A DNA stretch of 64,000 bases from Heliocidaris erythrogramma (lineage: Eukaryota; Echinodermata; Echinoidea; Camarodonta; Echinometridae), in assembly GCA_025617745.1 (NCBI GenBank), contig CM046867.1:25102705-25166704 (forward strand), in the 5' to 3' direction. Below, piece by piece: positions 12,901 to 23,600 of this stretch. Made by a program: the position numbers and the translations under genes. The stretch's first letter is position 1; each line of letters begins with the position of its first letter. The notes below the pieces were generated by a model. It saw only the letters and a list, made by a program, of their open reading frames with translations, had not been told where the DNA came from and did not search any database.

Positions 12901-15900
12901 TACCTTTTAACCAATGTAACAGAAGATTCTTAGTACATGAATATGGAATATAATAAATCATATTAATTTTTGTAAATTACATATCATACATGTAAGATGG
13001 GTTGAATAGAGACATTGGGTGAATAGGATCAGAAATTGGGAAAATATTCTGACATTTTCCCCCCAGGTTTGAGGCAGATTTAATGTTACTTTTATTACTT
13101 GTCATGCAAGAATAAAAGAAATCATCAGTGTCTGCCTCAGTATAGGGGCAACAAATTATGTCAAACACTTTTCAAATTTCTATTCCTACTAATTCTTATG
13201 TTTCTATTCATCCAGTGTTATACCATGTTTCTTAAAAGTATTGATTCAGTGATAAACTCAAAAGCAGCATTTAAATACAGTAAATCAATTGAAAATTGGC
13301 ATAAAAATATGCATTTCCTTTTCTGTTACCAGAATACTGCATTATAGAATGTGAATATGACTATAGATGCATGGCTCTGTAGCATAAAAAGTAATGGTTT
13401 CAAGCTATGAATCTGCTTTGGACAGGGACAGTTTCCACAGCAAGGTTTAGCCCAACAATTTGTCTGGCAGTCTGAATGTACACTGGACTGGACAGAGTGA
13501 TAGGTACCCATCTAATTATTGCAGCATTTCAAATGGACTGCCCAGTAGCACTTCACTTCCGCTCATCTGAGCTTGGTAAAAAGGAGTATGATTTCCACCA
13601 GATACATAATTAAACTAAATTTAAATTCATTACCACCTTGTTATGGAAATGAGCTCTTGGCAAACTTGCAAGGTACACCTGAAAACTGGAATAATATGTC
13701 TGAGGTTTCGAGCCTTTCGACCATTTGTGGGATTTTTATTGTTTCTTCTTCAAATTTCAATTAGCCAATTTGAATCATTTTGCTGTCCTCACTATATCAA
13801 ACACAACGATTCATACCGCAATATGGACAGGAAATGTAATTTCCATGTGACATTGTCCACACGATAGTGACATACATGTAGAATGCATAGTTAACATGAT
13901 AAGAAATATACTCAGATATATATATGTCAAACTGTATAAACAGTGAACATAGAGTCATGTAATTCACATATGGCTGATTAGAATCATGAAAATATCTCAT
14001 AGCCACTGCCTGAGATATATTTTGATTAGATCATTTTGCACAATAACTTTGAAATCTAAATTGCCTTTGATAGATTGTATTATCACACAATCCCAAGGCA
14101 AATTGGAACTCTAATGCCACAATTAGTATAAGACTCACCTCTCCAGTGGATAGCAAAGCCCACACAAGATATGGATTAAGAAAACCTAGATTTTTGGGAG
14201 GTTAACAAGGAAGATGTCAAAAGGTTTAATCTGATAATAAAAAAAAGTGACTGAAGACTCAAATTGTGCTATTTCATTTATCATGAACTGTTAGTAAAAT
14301 CAGTGTTACAGGTATGGGTTAAACTAAGAACAAGAAGGCATCCAGTTTGATTTCTAACCTGTGCTCTGCGGATATATGCCAGAGATTCCTTCATCTGTTC
14401 TGGGGGTGCATCAGGGTGAGGCATTGGTTTGTAGTGTCGAAGATGTCTGTAGACAGCATTGTGAAGTTTTTGCTCCCATCCTAGTGGAAGAAGCAGGACA
14501 ATGCAAATAATTAAGGGACTATTTAACAAATATATTCAGATTCCCATTAGTAGTAGGGTAGCATAGCTTAAAAATTACAGTTCACCATACAATGAATCGC
14601 ATATATAAAAACAAGATGAATGTGACTGCGTCTCCTATATGCCTCCGCCTAAATTCAGTTGATGGCTCAAACTGCTCTTGAAATATTGTGATAACCAGAA
14701 TAAAACGTATCTAATTACATGTTAATTGACATCTTTGACATTTGACCTTACACCTTATAACCCAAAAGTCTGATCACTTTATCTCCTCCTAGTCATGATA
14801 TACAAAATAGCTGAGATATGGTGATAACAAAGGTAAAAATTAATTTCACATACACCTGTACAATGACCTCCATGACCTTTGATATTGACCTACGTATCCC
14901 AATATCTCATCAGATCGTCTTTCTATGGTGATACATGTACATACTAGTACCAAGTTTGAAGTTCACACATGTACCTCAAATGGTTCTTCAGATATCGCGT
15001 TAACAAGGCTAACACCTGCAATTTCAGAAATTGTCCCGTGACCTTTGACCTACATACCCCAAAATCTAATCAGATCGTCTTCCTATGGTGATACATACTA
15101 CATGTAGCACCAAGTTTGAAGTTCATACCTCGAGTTATCGCAAGAACGACAAAGCAGGACGGACAACCCGAAAACATAATGCCTCCGGCACCACCTTCGG
15201 TGGGCGGAGGCATAAAAATCTGAACCCTACTACATAGGAGTCTGTACCAACCACGGCCCCGATTTATTGAGAAATTCGGCACTTCTAGTTACAGCCATGA
15301 GAATCTAATATTTTTAGAACAAATCCTTAATGGACGTGAAGTTTACAGAGATATAGACGATATGTGCTATTTGACTTTGTGCTATTTGACTTGCTGCTAT
15401 TATTTAGAGTTGACAATCATTTCTAAAAATGGGAATTTGACGTTGAATCATAATATCCTGAAATTTTGGTAGGAAAAAACTAATAGGAGCATTATGTGGA
15501 TATGGTGCTTGAGACACTTTTGTGCAAATTTTAGTCAAATGTTTCTAATTTCTATACAGCAAGTAAAATCATCAGCATACGATCATAATACATGTTTAAC
15601 GGGACTGTTGAATTGTCATATTATCGGAGGGTGACTTTCCAATTTTAGGTCTACCCAAACCAAACCCCTTCACAATAGTCAATAGGCTCAAACATTATGA
15701 TGAAATTTCTTTTCAACTTGAATGAAGGCCTGTGCAATAATTTTGGGAAATAATTATGAGCAATAATTATGTTGAATATTACTATTGGCAGGAGCTTAAT
15801 GAGGGGATGTACTCAAGTCCTCAAGAAATCTGGAAAAAATGAAAAAAAAATGCATAAATAACTTTAGGCTACAGCACACTATTGATGATTGGAAGTGCTC

Positions 15901-17626
15901 TAGAATAAAAAGTTTTGCCATTCAAAATGGAAAATCAACTCGCCTGATCGTCCCCGAAATTGAAAGTCACAATAGACAGTATTGATGACGATTTTAGCTT
16001 CCTGGGGAGCATTTCATCAAGCGTTTTTGTCTGTGATTTTTACCGACAACTGTTATAAGCTACTGAAATTCTTGCATCTGATTGGCCGAGAGCAAATTTG
16101 TCGGTAAAAATCACTGACAAAACGCTTGATGAAACGCTCCCTTGTTCTAATATAGAGAGAAAGGGTAGCAATTACTTTTAGGCTTAGACTTTGAATTTTC
16201 CCTACATTGATTTCTGGAAAGTCTTTGCGATAATGTTACATGAAAGTTACTGGAAGAGAACATGCAGGAGTTATAAAATCTTTTGGACAGTCACACAATA
16301 ATCTCTGTATTCAAGTAACTTTTTTAACATAAAAAAACTCAACCCTACACAAAAAAGATGAACTTGAAATGCGACACAAACTATGCTAATGTACATGTAG
16401 GTATTTGTAGAAACATGAAGGCAAGAACTATAAAATCATCAAATATTTCTACAGAAGCTCTTCTGTGAAACAGTTTATCTCAGGTTTACAAAGGAATTCC
16501 CATGTCTAATACCCAGATGTACATGTACATGTATTGAGTCTTTCCATTTTTGTGAAATTATATCCAAGTCCCTAGGAAATATGGATGCATAACAGATTAC
16601 CCGAATCAACATCTGAGCTTTCCACGGATACTCGTAGTTCCCAGACAAATAATGAAATTAAAAGTAAAACTTGATATCACAAGTTTCCACCAAGAACAAT
16701 GACCATGAATAGCTGTGAACCTATTTCAAAGAAATTGTACACTCTAAAAAAACTTCAATGTTAAATCAACAAATAAAATGCATAGGGCTGGCAGTGTTTT
16801 TAAAAGTTTTATCTCACAATTTTGCTAAATATAACACTATAAATGTTGCATCCTACATGTACATATTGATAAATCTATTATTCTGAAACTATGGTCATCC
16901 TTGGCCCTTTTGAATATTGATTTGAAACATTAATATTGTAAGGTTTAATATCAATAGCTACTTTCATACGGGACTTCTGATTTTGAAACTTTAAGTAAGC
17001 GAGGGTCCACATGGGCCTGAAACAACAACGCTCCTAGTTCTGAGATTACAAGTCAACCAGCACTGTTTCACATGAAAAGATGAAAAGTTTATTCTGTCCA
17101 CACAGTCCATAACTACGAAGGAGGACTCCCGCTGCTCATGGTTTTGGCGTTAACTACAAGCACGCTCATGGTTCTAGAACTACATGTTAACTATAAATTT
17201 TCATAACTAAGAGTCTGTACATACGGTCTGAAACTACAAGATAACTACAAGATAACTACAAGATAACCTTCGTGTGAACCTGACTATCATGCAGTTTGTG
17301 TTGATAGTTGTGTTAGGAAACAATCACGTATTTACACCAGGAAAAAATGTAATCAATACACACAAGAAAAACTTTTTTGAAATTTCTTTTGTTCTTCCTT
17401 ACTAGTCATATTTCCATGCTGTCGCCAAAAAGGGTACATACAAAGTAAAAATCCTAAGAGAGTATGCATATACATATATATTAAATCTTTGATAAAGGTC
17501 TTTGACCGAAGCGTCAGTCCAAATTTTTGGCTCCTGCGGTGTTTTTATTTGACTCCCGAGTATTTATGTATTCTTTCTTTTATATCTAATGTTTACCCAC
17601 CGACGCAGAACGTTCATATTTTGTTT

Positions 17627-17665
<39 letters not shown>

Positions 17666-20600
17666 GGTGTATATATATATATATATATGTGTGTACACTA
17701 TACAAATTGAAATTGTTTTTCATATTAGTTAACTAAAATGCCTTTATGCCTCAAGAACTAGGATATTAGACCACATGTTCTAATCAGAAAATGAATAATA
17801 CTAAGTAATTGCACTTCAACTCTTTTCTAGAAAAATCTTTTCCGAAACAGGAAGAAAGCACTGTCTTGTAAATACACCCCAACCTATGCTAAGCATATAT
17901 ACATGTAGAGTATCTTTCAACAATAAATTATTTTGTTGTCAGTCTACATTTTTTTAATGCTCTTACGATTAAAAAACAGATATCCCCACATAATTTGAGT
18001 GCTTACCCTTATGCAATGACACCATACTTCTGCTTCAAAAACAGGTACCCCTAAATAATTTGAGTGCTTATACCCTTATGCAATGACACCATACTTCTGC
18101 ATTAAAAACACAGATACTCGCACATAATTTGAATGCTTATACCCTTATGCAATGACACCATGTTGCACCAATTTTTCATCAGTCTATGTTCATACAAACA
18201 GATATGACATTCAAATTTCTAATGAGTGCATTTGTAGATAAATTTCCATGAGACTTGATATTTAGCTTATCAAAACTGAAGCCTTTGGAGCTAATGTTGT
18301 GCTCCTCATAATATCATCATTATGTATTCGCGATAACATTGGTTAACGATTCCCCAGCTTTAACATACTTCAAAGGCTGGTCAAAGTACATCAGCAAGGT
18401 ACATCAAATTTGTAAGTATCATTGCGTCAAATATATTAAAGGCCAAGTCCACACTAATATCAAGTTGATTTGAATAAATAGAGTAAAATTACACAAGCAT
18501 AACAGTGCAAATTTTATTGAAATTGGATGTAAAATAAGAGAGTTACGGCATTTTGCATTTTTTGCATTTTTGCACTATTTCTTAAAACAGTATATGCATA
18601 ACATTGGTGGTATGCAAATGAGTGAATCGATGTCACACACTCACTTTTCTTTATGAATGTATTTTATTTTATGAAATATCATATATTTCAATTTTTTGCT
18701 TCAATAATGTAAAACATGGTTAATCTAATGGAACATGTAAAATCATCATTATTGTAACTTATTTTGATACAAGGCAGCGATTCTTTATTATCTTGACACA
18801 GATTTTCTATAAAAGATTAATGTGGTCTATTCCCTTTTTTCATCATTATGTTGAACAGCAGGATGAAGATAAACGGCTTCGTTGTTTGAAAGTCATAACT
18901 TTTCTTTGCTCTAGCTTGAGCTTTTCAAAAAATAATTATGCTGCTTTTGTAAGATAAATGCCTGACGATTACTGATTTTCTTTTCTCTCCCATCAGATCT
19001 GTATCATAATTTTGACATACATGTAGTTCCTCCTCTCTTTAACTAACTTTCTTTCCTACTCGGTTTATACCAGGTTTTTTATACAGTGCGTCCCAGAAGA
19101 AACCCTAAAACTAAGGGTTATTGTGACCACACTATGTGCTGTATGACAATAATTATCTATTTTCCAAAAAGTATTATGATTTTAAATGATACCTTCATGG
19201 TATCCATCCTTACATGCTTTACCGAGCAGCAGCATTTTGAAAATGACGTGTAAAAACTCAGTTGTGCCAGATTTTGGTAAAACCGTGAAAACGTTAGGAT
19301 CACATGCGAACATATGACCCAAATGTAACATAATAACAGAAGACTGTTTTAATTTGTTTCTTTCAATAACGAGGGTAAGGATAATGCCCTCATCATAAAA
19401 GAAAAGGATGGTCAATGTTTTGCCGATGTTGGGAGTAAAGAAAGGACATGCTTTGTATTGAAATGGTACCTGCAATGGAAATGAAAAGTAATCTTTTGCA
19501 TTTTTCAGATTTTTCAGATAAAGTACTGTATATCATTTTATACCAGCAGCAGCATCTTGAAATATCAAAAATATGGGTTCTTTATTTTAGCTATCCAAAT
19601 TCAAAATGATTTTGCTTTAAATTAATGATACAGAATCTGAAATAGTTATTTCATGTGTAGGATAAAGCCTTGGTAAAGAAATTTACTTTGAGAATGTAGA
19701 TGTCCACAAATTGTTGACCCGTTACGGGACAGGTTAATTTTCATACTCTTGAAACCTTGGCCGCTTTGCAATTTATGAGAATGCATGATATTTCTTCTTT
19801 GTGTAATTAAAGGAGTATTTCTTCAGTAACCTTATTCTACATAACCTGCAGTGGTTTGGAATCATGCCATAAAGTATGCCTATCTTTCCATCCTTGATCT
19901 GTGTCTCCTTCTGCGACTCAAGTTTCTCTTCGCACTTTTGACCTCCGTGCAAGTACAGGTATCTCAAACTCTTACTGAAGCAAGACAACTTGCATCTCTT
20001 TGCCCAAACATATCAAATGTAGTAATCAAGAAATTTCCTTCCTGTCTCTATTTCACATAGGCTTGGCCCTGGGTTCTTAATTATTTTGTCAGGCAGGCCA
20101 GAAATATTCCTGAAATTGTGTCGCGGGCCACTGAGTATTACACAGTCTCTTGTCCGAATACATTGTGTGTCTTTTTTACATAATTCAGCGAGAATAAAAA
20201 ATGACACTTTAGAACAGCGAAAATGTAATTTTGTCATTAAAATGTTCTAATACAGATATAATATAAAAATTACAAAGCGATCATTTCACTGCCCGAAAAT
20301 GAGGTGGTTGGTTCTTCCGTTTTATTTTTTCCCCCTCCAACTATACGTCACCAAGTGTTTTTGTTTTTTGTTTTTACTGGCTATATCGATACCCTCTTAT
20401 AAAAAGGAGGGGAATACTTAAAACATTCTTATCCTCATTATTACCTGCTGGCTGGGACTCAACCTATACAATGCCTTACTTGATTATTACATGTATGTTC
20501 AATTACTATCATCCCAGCCTGTTTCCAGTATCATTTTGTAAGAATGCCTGTGAATATTTTGATATTATACACTCCACCGTATATATTGCCATTTTGTTAT

Positions 20601-23600
20601 TCATGCACGACAGACAACTCCACTGTTACTATGTCGCAGTCCTCTTCCTTTCTCTCTACTCCAAGTTCCCTATCCTCTTCTCTCCCTCTCTTTGTCTGTC
20701 CCTTTTTTCTTTTCTTGTATTAAATTATATTGTATTTGTGTATTCAGGTGTACCCGCTACAAGCGTCTGCTTATTGGGATCGCGTCTTCTTCCCTGTATT
20801 GCAAGTTCTTGATTATATTCATACTACTTCATATACATGTAAATTGTACTATTTGAACTTATGTTGAATGTTGTCAAAATCAATGGAAGAAATGTTAATG
20901 TTAATTTGAATTTGAATTGAATTGAATTGAACATGGTAGGGCAGGGAACGGATAATTATGTTATTTACGAGCGAGCAAATATTTTGATACCCTTATTCAT
21001 ATACCAACAGTTAGGATGATGTAAATGTATTATGTCTCCACATATTACATAAAACAAGATTCATTTTCTCTTACTAGATATTTTGGCGGGCCGCATGAAA
21101 TCGTCTCGCAGGCCACAAGTGGCCCATGGGCCGCACTATAAGAACAGGGGCGCTAGGCTATTCACTGTGGCAAAATAGGGATACTTCATGAAATTGGGGG
21201 ATGTAGCGGTGCCTAGTTTAATACGCAAAGTAAGAAAAATGTCACTCTCTAATACTAATCATTGTATTGTACTTATATTTAACATTTTACAGTTAAATTT
21301 TCAAGAAACTCATTACAAATACAATTTTATATTATGACCTTTCTAAGGATCATTCATTTTAATCCATCTCTTTTTCAAATACTGGGTGGTAAGAATATAA
21401 TCAAATAATGTGTGGTAAGAATATAATCAAATAATGTGTGGTAAGAATATAATCAATACATGAAATTGCCTTGTGGTATGCAAGTTTGTATGCATACACA
21501 AATACATGAAATAAATTGATAATGTCCATTTCTATCTTTCTTTACACACAGCAAGTTGCCAACTAAAATAACCTTGACAACTACTGCAAAAGCATTCTTA
21601 ACCTTGAATTCTACACTTTATTAATTAATCACTGGTTATTCTTTTATCATCATTATCTACATGTATCTACAATTATCATTAATTATAGTGGCATTGTTCT
21701 TATAATGATATATATCATATACATACAAAGCTCACTGCAATGAATGATAATCAAATCATAATTAATTCCTATTACTGAAATGACCATAAATAATAATAAC
21801 TGATATATCAATCATACATGAGTTAAAGTATGGCTAAGTCAATTATAAAAAAAAAAAAAAAAATTAATATTCAGTTACTTTTTTAGGAAGATCCAAACCT
21901 ATTTATGCTATGGTCATAACTGATCATGCATGTTTTTGCACGTGCGTGCTCGCAGCTGCGATCGACTGTGGGCCAACTCTTGGGATGCATATGTCCTTCT
22001 GTTATGGTCACAACCGGTCGTGCACGTCTCTGCGTCTCCTCTGGGGCGTCTTGCACCCTCCTCATAAACATACCCCCTCTTACCTGCAAGAACTCTTTAG
22101 GCAAACATACTGCCCCCGTACGGTATCGTGCAACCGACGCGCGATATGTCACAGCTCTGTATGAAGCCATGGGCTTCGTGAGACCCCCGCAAGGAGCCCG
22201 TGCGATGCAGGCAAGAAGCATGTGTAGGAAGTACGATGGCTGTGCGAGTCACGTGCATTCATCAAAACACTTAGACACACTCAGAGATTGTTGGACATGT
22301 CCAACAGCCTCCTTGCGTGTCCTGCGTGTTCCTACGTGCAGGCCCGTGCGTGTGACACAAGGACTTTCGGCGAAATCCATAGCAGACCACATGCAAGGAA
22401 ATGCACGATCGGTCGTGACCAACCTTTAACTGACCTACTGTAAGCTAAAATGATCGATGGTCTAAAGTTGTACTTGGTACGATGGAAACAAAAAAGGGGG
22501 AACTATTAAACTAGTAGGGGGTGTTTTGCTCACGATGAGAATGACCAGCATAATTTCCTCTTGGGTCTATCTTCTCTGAATATCAAATGCAGAAATAACA
22601 CAATTTCTTTCCATCTATTCTTCTGCCCTGAAACCATATATATCCTTTTTAATCTCATTCTATTTTTCAAACCGAGGTCGCTGTGTCCTCTACATAAACC
22701 CTGATAGTAGGGTAAAGGTTCACACAAAGAAAACGAGTTATAGCTAAGGGCTGCTCATCTCCTTTATACTTCTAGTCAAATATTACTCAATGAAAACATG
22801 TTTTTTCAAACTGACCTGTAAACCTGATTATTTTCTGTTTTACTACAATAACAGAAAAAGGCTCAATTAATAGGATCATGTGTCATAATGTCAAGAGTCA
22901 AATCAATAAGGATCCTGTTTATCTTTCTAGGAAACAGACCAGTTTCAAAAAGCAGAAATTTACAAAGCACAATATACTTGAAATATCATTGCATAGAGAT
23001 ATGACATGGGTGACAATGTGAAAGAAAAACAAAGACAAATTCAGATCCCAACTAGTGATTTTTCACTTCAAAATTAATACTCAGCTTAACCCCAGTTGTG
23101 CCACTATGATTACAGTCAGTATGTACATCAATTCCATTAACCCTTAAGAGTCAAATTGGGGGTTTGATGCTATTCCAAATATCTTTGACAGGACCAAACT
23201 TCATACATGTAATTCTTACATCTGTTTTTCTTGTTCAGGATTTGAAATAACTTTCTTTTTTTTAATTTTCAAGAGAATATTTAGTATATTATTGGGCATG
23301 ATTTGCTACCCTCAGCACAGACGGGAGTTGAGGGGTTTTAAAAAATAATGTAATGCCATCCATCATAATGTACATGTACATGTAAGTCTTTGGCAGCAGT
23401 CAAAGTGTTAATACATAATTTACATGTATGTAGGGCAAGCTGCCACAGCATTTGATTCCCAAAAGACACATTACATGCTAACTCCGTAGTTGGACAATAA
23501 CTATCTATCTCATGCATAGAAAAATGTTTCAACTGACTATGAGCATGAAAGCAGAGAGCCAGCTGCCAGCTATGTACAATACTATGATTTATGCACCAAT

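Noticed and set aside
19182..19475. Extra exon of the unidentified gene
   Set aside because: Entry phase 1 from exon 2 gives a stop in this interval, so it cannot be inserted between exons 2 and 3.
21926..22429. 167-codon open frame as a gene
   Set aside because: It lies in a GC-rich repeat whose ends carry the same motif in inverted orientation. It shows no domain pattern, and an equally open frame exists on the other strand.
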